From NCBI GenBank assembly GCA_964458325.1, contig CAYWIM010000001.1, positions 80,755 to 144,754 on the forward strand: a stretch of 64,000 nt of DNA. Direction: 5' to 3'. The stretch is from JAGMXM01 sp964458325. GTDB lineage: Bacteria > Verrucomicrobiota > Verrucomicrobiia > Limisphaerales > UBA1319. Shown one piece after another: positions 36,760-46,103 of this stretch; the stretch's first letter is position 1; each line of letters starts with the position of its first letter. The notes beneath the pieces were generated by a model that saw only the letters and a list, made by a program, of their open reading frames with translations, ran no database searches and had not been told where the DNA came from. A program made the position numbers and the translations under genes.

Positions 36760-37020
36760 GCGGCCTGCACGATGCGGATCGGGTCCACTGATCCGGCATT
36801 GCGGACTGATGGCGCTCGGTCGAGCGCCGCGACTTCGCCCGATGAATCCAGCTTTTCTCACGGGCGGCACGGTAGCTCAAGAGCGGCCGCAAGGGAAGCA
36901 ATACCCGCGAAACAAAGGTGCGGCGGCAGCGATTGCTTGTCTCGCGGTCCATGGGTTTCGAGGGCGAGCCAAACGGCTCGTTCGCTCGAACCAAACGCTT
37001 GAGAAAAGCAGAAGAGCTTA
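36760..37020. other. Gene-free stretch before the inverted-repeat element
   Basis: No gene is seen. A hairpin CGAGCC-AAAC-GGCTCG sits at 36965-36980. The rest is unremarkable. Confidence 0.4.
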
Positions 37021-37051
37021 GGGGCCGTCAGGAAATAACCTTTACACTTTG
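37021..37051. repeat. Left terminal inverted repeat of the MITE-like element
   Basis: 31 bp; pairs with 37263-37293 with mismatches at positions 5, 12 and 24. Confidence 0.8.
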
Positions 37052-37262
37052 CTGCTGGCCATTGGGCTTGCGGGCGCGGAGCGAGCGACGAGCATACCCG
37101 CCAGCGGTCTGTGAGGAGTGAGCGACAAAGCCCCCAAGCCCAATGGCCGCAGCCCCGCGGGTCGCCGCGGCGTGGGGGCATCTGCTTCGTTGCTCCTCAG
37201 TCACAGAGGTCAAGGCTATGCTCCTTCGTCGCGCCTCGCATCTGCCCCCACGGCGCTGGCGA

Positions 37263-37293
37263 CAAAGTGCAAAGGTTATTTTCTGACGACCCC
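37263..37293. repeat. Right terminal inverted repeat of the MITE-like element
   Basis: 31 bp; reverse complement of the left terminal repeat apart from three bases. Confidence 0.8.
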
Positions 37294-38343
37294 TTATCTG
37301 CGCCGCCGGGCGCGGGCGAACAGGGCGATGAGGCCGCCGGCGAACAACGTGACGATGGCCGGTTCGGGAACGGTCATCGCCATAAGGCCGTTGTTGCTGT
37401 CGAGGGCGTAAACGACATTGCCAAAGAAGTCGACGGCGCCGGTGCCATTCCCGTTGGCGTTATCGACGGGGAACGGCTCGGAGTCGAGCGGGGCGTTGAG
37501 GACGGCTTCCGAGAGGGTGTTCAAGTCGTAGAGGTCGAGCGTGTCCGGCAAGGGCGAGGTATTGAGGGTGATGCCCGCCAGGAGGTTGGCCCCGGGATCG
37601 ACGCCGATGAGAGTGAGGGCGCCGGGCAGCACGGCGGTGCTGTATTGGGCCACGGTCAAGCCAGTATCGAGGTCAATCTGGCGCAGCAACCGCGCGGACG
37701 CTGTCCCGAAAAACGTGTTGCCAGCGCCAAAGGCCAAACCCAATCCCAAATCGCCCGCTGTTGCGTCGGTCTGAAGCGGCGTGGCGGTGAACGAGGCGCC
37801 ATCGGTCTTGATGGACGCCACGATGGTTCCGCTGCGAGAGGCCGCGAGGATATGGACATCGTTGCCTGCGCCCCGGACATCGAGGGTGTCGCCGAAGCGG
37901 CGGTTGGCGGCCGTGGGATTGCCGCCGCTGGGGTCGCCGGAATAGACCAGCTCGGGAGCTGCGCTTTCATTGGCCCAGCGATACAGCTTGAACTGGTTGG
38001 TGCCGATAGAATCCGTCGTGAGGTTGGCGCCATAGATGACGCCATCGGAGCCTGCGGATATCATGTTCAGGGCGAACGTGCCGCCACTAATGCCCGTGAT
38101 GTTCATCGTGCCAACATCCGCTCCCGTTGTTCCATCGACCACATTCACACTTGTGGCGCGGTTGGCGATGAGGACGTGCCCGGTGGCCGGGTTATAGGTC
38201 ATGCCGCGCTGGATGTTGTCTGTGGTCAGGTAGGTGCGGTCGCCCGGCTTGAGGATCCAGAGGGATTCCAGGCTCTGCGCCTGGGAATAGGCGGCTGCCA
38301 CGGCCAGGGTGATGACGGCAAGCAGGAGAGCAGATGTCTTCAT
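37294..38343 (-). CDS. PEP-CTERM secreted protein
   Basis: 349 aa. The signal peptide MKTSALLLAVITLAVAAAYSQA is followed by a propeller-like body (NIQRGMTYNPATGHVLIANR, VYALDSNNGLMAM). The C-terminus has the sorting signal VPEPAIVTLFAGGLIALFARARRRR in three parts: VPEP, a hydrophobic helix, and an Arg cluster. PEP-CTERM proteins are processed by an exosortase and sorted to the surface or exopolysaccharide. No exosortase is in this window. Its stop codon lies inside the TTA flank of the inverted-repeat element. Confidence 0.88.
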   Translation of the reverse strand: MKTSALLLAVITLAVAAAYSQAQSLESLWILKPGDRTYLTTDNIQRGMTYNPATGHVLIANRATSVNVVDGTTGADVGTMNITGISGGTFALNMISAGSDGVIYGANLTTDSIGTNQFKLYRWANESAAPELVYSGDPSGGNPTAANRRFGDTLDVRGAGNDVHILAASRSGTIVASIKTDGASFTATPLQTDATAGDLGLGLAFGAGNTFFGTASARLLRQIDLDTGLTVAQYSTAVLPGALTLIGVDPGANLLAGITLNTSPLPDTLDLYDLNTLSEAVLNAPLDSEPFPVDNANGNGTGAVDFFGNVVYALDSNNGLMAMTVPEPAIVTLFAGGLIALFARARRRR

Positions 38344-38460
38344 AGCCAAAGCGCACTGAATGATCATGGTCGCTGTCGAGTCTGGGCGATATTGACCATA
38401 AAGCGGCTGCGGCGTCAATGCCCCATTGTCATTGGGGATGGATTGGGGCATTATGGCGCC

Positions 38461-39318
38461 ATGCGAACGGTGAAGTCGTGCGCCGGGATGCAGCGACTGG
38501 CGCGCCAGTGGCAACGGGCTGGCGTGCCCGTGGCGCTGGTGCCCACGATGGGTTTCCTGCATGCAGGGCATATCAGCCTCATCCACCGGGCCCGCCGCGC
38601 CGTGGGGCGCCGCGGGCGCGTGGTCGTGAGCATCTATGTCAATCCGACCCAGTTCGCGCCGACGGAGGATCTGAAGCGGTATCCGCGGGACCGGGAGGGG
38701 GACTTGCGCCAATGCCGGTCGGCGGGCGCGGATGCGGTGTTTCTGCCTTCAGATGCGGAGATGTATCCGGCCGGCTTCAGCACGTATGTCGAGGAGCAGG
38801 CATTGTCGCGCGGGATGGAAGGGGCGTCGAGGCCCACCCATTTTCGAGGGGTCACCACGGTGGTGGCGAAGCTGTTTCTGCTGACGCAGCCGGGGGTGGC
38901 GGTGTTTGGCGCCAAGGATTGCCAGCAAGCGGCGGTGGTGCGGCGGATGGCGCGGGACCTGAATTTTCCGGTGCGGATCGTGGTGGCGGAGACCCTTCGG
39001 GAGGAGGACGGTCTGGCGATGAGCTCGCGCAACCATTATCTCTCGCCGGCGCAGCGGGCCCAGGCCACCGTGCTGTGGCGGATGCTCGAGGAGGCGCGCC
39101 GGCAGGTCCGGGCGGCACGCCAACCGCTATCGGCGGCCCAGCTGAGGCGGCGGCTGCAAGGCCTGCTTCGGCAAGCGCCTGAGGCGCGGATGGACTACAT
39201 CGAGTTCTTCCAGCCTGACACATTGGCGCCGGTGCGGCGGGTGCGCCGGGGGGATCACATGGCGCTGGCCGTCTGGATCGGGCCAACCCGGCTGATCGAC
39301 AACGCAACATTGGAATGA
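38461..39318 (+). CDS. panC: Pantothenate synthetase
   Basis: 285 aa. PTMGFLHAGHISLI (HIGH-like ATP motif), YVNPTQFAPTEDL, FRGVTTVVAKLF, FGAKDCQQ and MSSRN (KMSKS-like) mark pantothenate synthetase, which joins pantoate and beta-alanine using ATP in CoA biosynthesis. Length is standard. The ATG at 38461 was chosen because the frame's long upstream extension crosses the inverted-repeat element. It is 4 nt from nadB, giving a panC-nadB-MFS set. Confidence 0.96.
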   Translation: MRTVKSCAGMQRLARQWQRAGVPVALVPTMGFLHAGHISLIHRARRAVGRRGRVVVSIYVNPTQFAPTEDLKRYPRDREGDLRQCRSAGADAVFLPSDAEMYPAGFSTYVEEQALSRGMEGASRPTHFRGVTTVVAKLFLLTQPGVAVFGAKDCQQAAVVRRMARDLNFPVRIVVAETLREEDGLAMSSRNHYLSPAQRAQATVLWRMLEEARRQVRAARQPLSAAQLRRRLQGLLRQAPEARMDYIEFFQPDTLAPVRRVRRGDHMALAVWIGPTRLIDNATLE

Positions 39319-39322
39319 GGTT

Positions 39323-40945
39323 ATGGATAGCGAGACACGCACATGCGATTTCCTGGTGATGGGCAGCGGCATCGCGGGGCTGTTTTTTGCGCTGCACGCC
39401 GCCGAACACGGGCGGGTCGTCGTGGTCACGAAGAAGCAAAGCGCCGAATCGAGCACGAACCATGCCCAGGGCGGCATCGCCGCCGTCACGTCGAAGGAGG
39501 ATTCGTTTGCGATGCACGTGCGCGACACCCTCGAAGCGGGGGCGGGGCTGTGCCGCGAGGAGGTCGTGCGCACGATTGTCGAGGAAGGGCCGGCGCGGAT
39601 CGCCGAGCTGATCGATCTGGGGATGCGGTTCACCGAGCGCGAGATCCCGAACGAGCCGGGCCGGCGCGAGCTGGATTTAGGCCGGGAGGGCGGGCACTCG
39701 AAGCGGCGCATCCTGCATGCCCAGGACATGACCGGCCGCGAAATCGAGCGCGCTCTGCTGGCCGCCGCATCGAGACGGCCGAACATCCAGATCCTGGAAA
39801 ACCATTGTGCTATCGACTTGATCACCAGCCAGAAGCTGGGGAAAAGCGGGCCAAACCGATGCATCGGCGCGTATGTGTTGGACGTGATGGGGGGCCGTGT
39901 GCTGACGTATTCGGCGCCAGTGGTGGTGCTGGCCACGGGCGGATGCGGCAAGGTCTATCTGTACACCACCAATCCCGACATTGCCGCCGGGGACGGCCTG
40001 GCGATGGCGTATCGGGCGGGGGCAGGGGTGGCGAACATGGAGTTCATCCAGTTTCATCCGACCTGCCTCTACCATCCTCGGGCCAAGTCGTTCCTGATCA
40101 GCGAGGCGGTGCGCGGGGAAGGGGCGGTGCTTCGGACGATCGGAGGCGAGGAGTTCATGGACCGGTATCACCCCTTGAAATCGCTGGCGCCGCGAGACAT
40201 CGTGGCGCGCGCCATCGACAGCGAGATGAAACGGACGGGGGCGGACCACGTGTATCTGGACATCACCCACAAGCCGGCTCGGTTCATCATGCAGCGGTTT
40301 CCGAACATCTACTCGCGATGCCTGGAGCTGGGGATCGACATCACCAAGGAGCTGATTCCAGTGGTCCCGGCGGCGCATTACCAGTGCGGGGGAGTGGTGA
40401 CGGATGTGAATGGCGTGACGGAGATTGCGGGGCTGTATGCGATTGGAGAGGTCGCGTGCACGGGGCTGCATGGCGCCAATCGGCTGGCGAGCAACTCCCT
40501 GCTCGAGGCCCTGGTGTGCGCATCAAGAGCGGCGCGCCACAGCCGGGAGCACCGGCAAGCTGCGCTGGGCGAGCCGCTGCCGCCGTGGCAGTCCAGCCAG
40601 GCCCATAATCCGGACGAAGCCGTGGTCGTGGCCCACAACTGGGACGAGCTGCGGCGCGCCATGTGGGATTACGTGGGCATCGTGCGGACCAACAAGCGCC
40701 TCGAGCGGGCCCGGAAACGCATCGGCAATCTCCAGGAGGAGATCCAGGAGTATTACTGGGACTTCATTGTGACGCGGGACCTGCTGGAGCTGCGGAATCT
40801 GGCGGTCGTGGCGCAATGCATCATCGATTGCGCCTTGGGGCGTCCGGAGAGCCGGGGCCTCCATTACAACCTGGATTTTCCCAATCCCGATCCCGCCTGG
40901 GCCCAGCGCGACAGCGTCATTCACAAAGACTCGCGGGGCGGATGA
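39323..40945 (+). CDS. nadB: L-aspartate oxidase
   Basis: 540 aa. The FAD motif MGSGIAGLFFALHAAEHG, STNHAQGGIAAV, the active-site region GEVACTGLHGANRLASNSLLEAL, and HYQCGGVVTD match NadB, the first enzyme of de novo NAD synthesis (aspartate to iminoaspartate). The C-terminal helical domain with a NKRLERARKRIGNL stretch is present. Length is normal. Its stop overlaps the MFS start. Confidence 0.96.
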   Translation: MDSETRTCDFLVMGSGIAGLFFALHAAEHGRVVVVTKKQSAESSTNHAQGGIAAVTSKEDSFAMHVRDTLEAGAGLCREEVVRTIVEEGPARIAELIDLGMRFTEREIPNEPGRRELDLGREGGHSKRRILHAQDMTGREIERALLAAASRRPNIQILENHCAIDLITSQKLGKSGPNRCIGAYVLDVMGGRVLTYSAPVVVLATGGCGKVYLYTTNPDIAAGDGLAMAYRAGAGVANMEFIQFHPTCLYHPRAKSFLISEAVRGEGAVLRTIGGEEFMDRYHPLKSLAPRDIVARAIDSEMKRTGADHVYLDITHKPARFIMQRFPNIYSRCLELGIDITKELIPVVPAAHYQCGGVVTDVNGVTEIAGLYAIGEVACTGLHGANRLASNSLLEALVCASRAARHSREHRQAALGEPLPPWQSSQAHNPDEAVVVAHNWDELRRAMWDYVGIVRTNKRLERARKRIGNLQEEIQEYYWDFIVTRDLLELRNLAVVAQCIIDCALGRPESRGLHYNLDFPNPDPAWAQRDSVIHKDSRGG

Positions 40946-42306
40946 GCCATCGGGATCCCCATGCGGAGTCGGCAGGGGACCAGTACCCACCCGGGCTGGC
41001 CAATATCTACCTCTTTGCCGTTTTCAACGCGCTTTCGTTTCAGATGGTGCTGGGCAACCCGATGATTCTCTATGCGCGGAACCTGGGGGCAAGCGCCACC
41101 GTGCTGGGGATTATCGCCGGGATGATGCCGCTCCTGGTGATCTTCCAGATCCCGGCGGCTCGCCACGTCGGGCGATTGGGCTACAAGCGGTTCGTCTTCG
41201 CGGGCTGGGGGATGCGGGTGATGTTTATCGGGTGGATGGCCTTGTTGCCGCTGACGGGGATTTTCTTGACGCCGACGACGCGGCTGGCGCTGCTGCTGAT
41301 GCTGCTGTTCGGCTTCAACCTGTCGCGGGGGATCTCGAGCTGCGCGTGGCTGCCGTGGATCACCTCGCTGGTGCCGGGCTCGCTTCGGGGGGGGTATCTG
41401 GCGCGCGAGAGCGCCTGCGTGAATGTGTCGAGCGCGGTGGCATTTGTATTTGCCGCGTTCTGTCTGGGGGCGCAGCCGAACCCCTGGCAGTTCAGCGTGG
41501 TGTTCGCCTTCAGTGCGGTGATGGGGATGGCGAGCCTGGTTTTTCTGAAGCGGATCCCCGAGGGGGGCACCCCCGACGAGGTGGCGGCGTCGTCGACGGC
41601 CGTTCCGTGGCGCGCGCTGGCGGGCCATCGCCCATTCCGAAGGCTGTTGCGGCTGAACGTGGCGTGGTCGGCGGCGTATGGGGGATTGACGGCGTTCATC
41701 GTGGCGTATCTGAAGACCGAGGCGGGTCTGGATGAGCGATCGATCCTGCTGTTCACGGCGGCGATGTTTCTCGGCGGTCTGGGAGGGCTGGCGTGGTTCG
41801 GGCCGCAGCTGGACCGGGTGGGGAGCAAGCCGGTGTTGGGGGTGGCGTTTGGCTTTTGGCTGGCGATCATGGGCGGCTGGGCGCTTCTGTCAGGCCGGGC
41901 CTTCGAGCTGCGCTGGAGCGCGGTCGTCACCCTGCAATTGCTGATGGGGTTCGCGATCGCCGTGGTGAACATGGCGAACCTGCGCCTGGCGATGTCGGTG
42001 ATCCCGGCGATGGGGCGGAGCCATTTCTTCGCCCTGTTTTCCGTGGTGGGCAACCTGACCCAGGGCGTGGCGCCGGTGCTCTGGGGATTGCTGATCGACG
42101 CGATGGGCAGCCGGCGGTTCCCTCTGGCGGGGATCGAGATCAACCGGTTCAGCGTCTTTTTCCTGGTGGTGTGGGGCGTGTTCGGCGTCGCGCTGGTCTT
42201 GAGCCGTTGGCTCGAGGAGCCCGCGGCGCGCCCGATGGACGAGCTGCTGCGGGATCTGATGCGATCCCCCATTCGCGCATGGCTCCGGATCTGGCCCCGG
42301 TCCTGA
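40942..42306 (+). CDS. MFS transporter
   Basis: 454 aa with about twelve membrane segments (for example FAVFNALSFQMVLGN, LALLLMLLFGFNL, FAFSAVMGMASLVF, LFTAAMFLGGLGGLAWF, VLGVAFGFWLAIMGGWALL, FFLVVWGVFGVALVL). RHVGRLGYKR is the loop 2-3 MFS signature form. It follows nadB with a 4-nt overlap (ATGA). Substrate unknown. The start at 40942 is supported by overlap and topology. Confidence 0.9.
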   Translation: MSHRDPHAESAGDQYPPGLANIYLFAVFNALSFQMVLGNPMILYARNLGASATVLGIIAGMMPLLVIFQIPAARHVGRLGYKRFVFAGWGMRVMFIGWMALLPLTGIFLTPTTRLALLLMLLFGFNLSRGISSCAWLPWITSLVPGSLRGGYLARESACVNVSSAVAFVFAAFCLGAQPNPWQFSVVFAFSAVMGMASLVFLKRIPEGGTPDEVAASSTAVPWRALAGHRPFRRLLRLNVAWSAAYGGLTAFIVAYLKTEAGLDERSILLFTAAMFLGGLGGLAWFGPQLDRVGSKPVLGVAFGFWLAIMGGWALLSGRAFELRWSAVVTLQLLMGFAIAVVNMANLRLAMSVIPAMGRSHFFALFSVVGNLTQGVAPVLWGLLIDAMGSRRFPLAGIEINRFSVFFLVVWGVFGVALVLSRWLEEPAARPMDELLRDLMRSPIRAWLRIWPRS

Positions 42307-42450
42307 TGGCGGGTGAATCAACGCGCATGCCGGCAACAGCATGGGGCAGAATCTTGCGGCGTGTCCAGCGGACTGCGGGTCCCCCACCCCCGGCTTTCGC
42401 ATGACATGGGTGTAGATCTGCATGGCCCCCTATTTACCCCCATTGGTCCC

Positions 42451-44439
42451 TCACTCCGCGATTTTAGTCTGCCGGAACCCGATCACACTGAAGCTCGCCA
42501 GTGCCAGCAGAACGCAAGCCGCGATGATCATGTCGTACGTCGATGGATCCAACCAGCCGCCCAGGCCAAAAAAGGCGTACAAGACGGGTTCCGAACGAAC
42601 CGATTTCCTTCCCAGCACCAGCGCGACGATCGCCAGCAGCCACGGACTTGCCGCTGACAGACCCATCCAAATTCTGGGCGTCAACGCCGCGCAACGGCCG
42701 CCGCGGCGCATCCAACCCAAACCGAGGCACACCATCCCGATCAACGCCGTCAGGCCGATGAGCCCGTTGTATCCGAACGGATACAGCCAGCCGCCAATGC
42801 CGAAGAACGTGTACATGAGCGGCTGAGTTCGGGCAACGCTCCTGCCCAGCAGAAGGATGATCGCCAGCAGAATCCAGGCGCTTCCCAGTGCAAATGTCCA
42901 GGCCGTTGCCATCGTGCCACCCATCCCGGATGCCGTCTGCCGAGCGCGATTGGCGGATCCCCTTTGAATGTCCGACTGCCGGGTTGCGGCAGCGCGCGAT
43001 GCCAGCAATTCGGCCTCCGTGGCTGGCTTCCTCAGAGCGAGCCGAATCACCACGCCCAGGAACAGCCCAACGGCAAACGCAACCCCGAAACCCGCCATCA
43101 TCACCCCAAGGTGCACTCCCACCGGAGCCATCACTTCAGCCGCCAAGCGCACCATGGCAATGCCGGCCACGATCAGCAGCATCCCCGCAAGAAAGGTGTG
43201 ATTCCACTGGATACGCCATTGCCCGTTTTGGAGTTCCACCAGGGCCAAAGCGGTCCCCGGGATCCGGCAGCGCCCCACGCCTTCGAAACGGAGATGGGGA
43301 TCCCTGAAGTCGCGGATGCTTTCCACGTCGGTCTTCACCTGGCTGACATGCTGATACCGGCGGTCCGGCTCCTTCTCCAGCGCGTGCAACACCACATCGT
43401 CCAGGCGAACGTCCACCTGGACTTTTTTCGAAGGCGGCTGGAACTTGCCAATCGGCAGCTCGCCGGTGAGCATCTCGTATAGGACGACTCCCAGCGAGTA
43501 AATGTCCGCCCGGTGATCCACAAGGCGGGGCTGCTCGACCTGCTCGGGCGCCATGTAATGCGGCGTGCCAATGACCGATCGTTCCTCCGTCAGACCTGGC
43601 CGCGGCTCACCCGTGTCCATCAGCTTCGCGATCCCGAAATCGGCGATCTTCACCTGCCCCGATGCGTCCAGCAGCACGTTCTCGGGTTTGATGTCGCGGT
43701 GGACGACGCCCTGTTCGTGGGCAAACTCGAGCGCCGCGCAGATCGACGGGACAATCGCCAAGGCCGCCTCCGGCGTCAGACGTTCCGTCTGCATCAGCTG
43801 CCGCAGCGTCGAACCATCCACATACTCCATCAGAAGATAGTACATCCCATCCGCTTCGCCGAAATCGTGCACGGCAACGATGTTCGGATGGCTGAGCCGC
43901 GCCAGGGCCTGGGCTTCCCGTTCGAAACGCTCGGCGAATTTCGGATCCGCCCCTTTCTCTGGCGATAGAATCTTCAGTGCCACCAGCCGGTTCAGTCTCG
44001 GCTGCCGCGCCTTGTACACCACGCCCATTCCGCCCTGGCCCAGCCGCTCCAGAATCTCGAGCTGCGGAAACCGGCGCGCCACCTCCGCTTCGAGCGGCCG
44101 CGCCATTCCCTGCGTCCCGTGCGGGCCGTGCGCCGGCGCCGCCTCCGTCTCCGAGGCAAGCCCGGCACCCAACACGCAGCGCGGACAGAGGCCCTGGGGC
44201 GCGCAAGCCGGCAGCGGAGATCCGCACCGCGCGCAAACCGCTCCCGGCGCCGGCCCCTCCCGTTCGGGCAACGCGGATCCGGCGGACGACATGGCCGGAC
44301 GTGGCGATTCGTTTCGCGAGCGCATCAGCCATAGGGCCAGGGCGACAACGCCCACCGCCGCTCCCGCCAGGAGCAGCAGGACCAGCAGAACCGCCAATAT
44401 CTCCGGAATCCCCACCATCGCAGTCATAGGATCTCTCAT
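42451..44439 (-). CDS. Membrane Ser/Thr protein kinase with zinc-ribbon-like N-terminus
   Basis: 662 aa from ATG 44439. An N-terminal membrane helix (IPEILAVLLVLLLLAGAAVGVVALALWL) is followed by CARCGSPLPACAPQGLCPRC, then a Hanks-type kinase: GQGGMGVVYKAR, VALKIL, HRDIKPENVLL, and DFGIAK with APEQ. Four or more helices follow the kinase. Longer starts (44469, 44505) exist. The gene lies directly after an ECF sigma factor, a conserved pairing in Verrucomicrobiota and Planctomycetota. The signal is unknown. Confidence 0.9.
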   Translation of the reverse strand: MRDPMTAMVGIPEILAVLLVLLLLAGAAVGVVALALWLMRSRNESPRPAMSSAGSALPEREGPAPGAVCARCGSPLPACAPQGLCPRCVLGAGLASETEAAPAHGPHGTQGMARPLEAEVARRFPQLEILERLGQGGMGVVYKARQPRLNRLVALKILSPEKGADPKFAERFEREAQALARLSHPNIVAVHDFGEADGMYYLLMEYVDGSTLRQLMQTERLTPEAALAIVPSICAALEFAHEQGVVHRDIKPENVLLDASGQVKIADFGIAKLMDTGEPRPGLTEERSVIGTPHYMAPEQVEQPRLVDHRADIYSLGVVLYEMLTGELPIGKFQPPSKKVQVDVRLDDVVLHALEKEPDRRYQHVSQVKTDVESIRDFRDPHLRFEGVGRCRIPGTALALVELQNGQWRIQWNHTFLAGMLLIVAGIAMVRLAAEVMAPVGVHLGVMMAGFGVAFAVGLFLGVVIRLALRKPATEAELLASRAAATRQSDIQRGSANRARQTASGMGGTMATAWTFALGSAWILLAIILLLGRSVARTQPLMYTFFGIGGWLYPFGYNGLIGLTALIGMVCLGLGWMRRGGRCAALTPRIWMGLSAASPWLLAIVALVLGRKSVRSEPVLYAFFGLGGWLDPSTYDMIIAACVLLALASFSVIGFRQTKIAE

Positions 44440-44541
44440 ACACCCCGTACTACCGGAACCGGCGTGCATCGTTACACTCGAACGCCGAGGGAAAGCCGTT
44501 CCCATTCAGTCCAGGCTTCCACCGGCCGCGTCGAACCGAGT

Positions 44542-45312
44542 TCATCCACCCAGCGCCGCAAACAGGGTCCGAATCTCTTCTTCCACCTCGCCCGGCCCTG
44601 GCACCGTGCGGCCGATTTCCTCCCGCAACAGCTCCCGATAACGCTTCCGCATTCGGTGCGCCGCCACCCTTGCCGCTCCCTCGCTCAGGCCCAGTTGCCG
44701 TCCCAAATCCCGATACGAATCCCCCGGATGCCCGCCCGACAGGGTGCCTTTGAGCACCCCATACAGATCTTCGCGCCCCGAATCGGCATACTCTTTGCGC
44801 AGGCAGCCCAGGACGAGATCCAACAACGCATAAGCCCATTGGCGGTCATACGCGCGGTCCGGGGTGTCATCCGGCGAGACCGCCTCCATGCACCGGGTCT
44901 CCGCCGTCTCCAGGTCCAGCGAGGCCATCGACGCTCTCCCTCCGCGCTTCCGTGCCCTGGCTTTCTCCCATTCGTGCCCGAGGAAATGCTTCATCGAGGC
45001 GAGCAAAAACGAACGAAACCGGCCCCGCTCCGGGTCGGCTTTGGCGATGGCTCTTTGTTCCAGCAGCCGGGCGAAGAACTCCTGGGTGAGGTCCTGCGCG
45101 TCCTGCGGCGCATAACCCAGCCGGCGAACAAAGGAATAGAGCGGCGGCCAATAATCTCGACACAACTGTTCGAGTGCGGCTTGCGCGCGCAAACTGTCAT
45201 CCGCTTGCGCCGCGAGCACTTCCGTCCACTTGGTCGTCACAAAATCCAGCCGAGCCTTCGATTCTCCAGAATCAGATGATGTCGGAGACGGATCCGGCGG
45301 GCAGTTGGTCAC
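44542..45312 (-). CDS. ECF-type RNA polymerase sigma factor paired with the kinase
   Basis: 256 aa. Region 2 includes LCRDYWPPLYSFVRRLGYAPQDAQDLTQEFFARLLE with the DLTQEFF core; region 4 includes YRDLGRQLGLSEGAARVAAHRMRKRYRELL. This long, helix-rich form is the group often called ECF sigma in Verrucomicrobia with adjacent serine/threonine kinase genes. It lies 102 nt upstream of the kinase, in the same orientation. The kinase may regulate it by phosphorylation (inference). Confidence 0.88.
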   Translation of the reverse strand: MTNCPPDPSPTSSDSGESKARLDFVTTKWTEVLAAQADDSLRAQAALEQLCRDYWPPLYSFVRRLGYAPQDAQDLTQEFFARLLEQRAIAKADPERGRFRSFLLASMKHFLGHEWEKARARKRGGRASMASLDLETAETRCMEAVSPDDTPDRAYDRQWAYALLDLVLGCLRKEYADSGREDLYGVLKGTLSGGHPGDSYRDLGRQLGLSEGAARVAAHRMRKRYRELLREEIGRTVPGPGEVEEEIRTLFAALGG

Positions 45313-45376
45313 GCTTTGATCCTACCCCGTCCCGATCTCCGCGCAAGCACCCGATGTGGAGGCAATGAGGCCATCT

Positions 45377-45919
45377 TCATGATTTTCTCAACACATCGAC
45401 GTAGTCCGGCCGCTGCTGACGTTCATCGCGCCGTTGGCAAGGCAATCCCGGCCGCTCATCAGCTGGCCGCGCGTGGGCGTGCACATCGGCGCCACATGAA
45501 AATTCCTCGCCATAGCTGAACATCGTGACACGCGCCCGCGGCTGGGGCCCCTCGGTTCTGCCGCATTCGAATCGGACGGGCGAGACGCCGCGCGCGATGG
45601 CCGGCCAATCCCCGCGAGGGGCGATCGCTCCCAGCAACTCGCCCTTGGGCCCATACGCCTGGCAATCCTCGAGCCCGTTGCACTCGATCCAGTTCCCCGA
45701 GGGCAAATCGACCGGGAAGAGGATGGCTTTTCCCGCCACCGTGATTTTTGGCGATCGGAGGATGGCCGGCGCCATCGGGAGGGCCCGGATCGGGCCGAGC
45801 TGAATCCGTGTCTGGCGGCCGGGCGCGATGTTTTGCAGCCACACGCTGACCGATTCTACGGCATCGAAATGGATCGTCTCGCGATAGACATTGTAAAGGC
45901 TCTTCCGGTCGTTCCACAC
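45377..45919 (-). pseudogene. Remnant of a large secreted protein
   Basis: 180 codons: VWNDRKSLYNVYRETIHFDAVESVSVWLQNIAPGR, then ITVAGKAILFPVDLPSGNWIE and GRTEGPQPRARVTMF, then sequence that loses pattern. A TGA stop lies just 3 codons upstream of the first GTG and the C-terminus is shifted. It reads as the C-terminal part of a larger glycoside/carbohydrate-type protein, but I cannot name the family. No ribosome site is apparent. The 184-bp stretch to the next gene (45920-46103) holds nothing I can identify. Confidence 0.5.
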
Positions 45920-46103
45920 ATAAAATCTTCATGCCGGATTGCTTGGTGACTGCGGCCCATCATGCCTCGAACCGCGATGGGGCGTCAACCTCAGCCGCGC
46001 TGTTCCGGCTCGCCGCGGACGTTGTGCCGGCCGGTCGCGCCTTGCGCCGACGGGCAGGCTGCGATCCAGGGCTGGCTTGCAGAAACCGGAGTCCGATGAG
46101 TAA

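Larger units (their letters stand above)
37021..37293. mobile_element. 273-bp non-autonomous inverted-repeat element (MITE-like)
   Basis: Ends are a 31-bp inverted repeat with three mismatches: GGGGCCGTCAGGAAATAACC... at 37021-37051 against the complement at 37263-37293. Identical TTA triplets flank both sides (37018-37020 and 37294-37296), consistent with a short target duplication. Inside is a perfect 14-bp inverted repeat GGCCATTGGGCTTG (37057-37070 with 37135-37148) and an imperfect pair around GTGGGGGCA. No transposase is encoded. The right TTA is the complement of the stop TAA of the neighbouring PEP-CTERM gene. Confidence 0.75.

Noticed and set aside
37111..38460. Upstream extension of the panC frame
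   Set aside because: It runs through the inverted-repeat element and the antisense of the PEP-CTERM gene. PanC homology begins at 38461.
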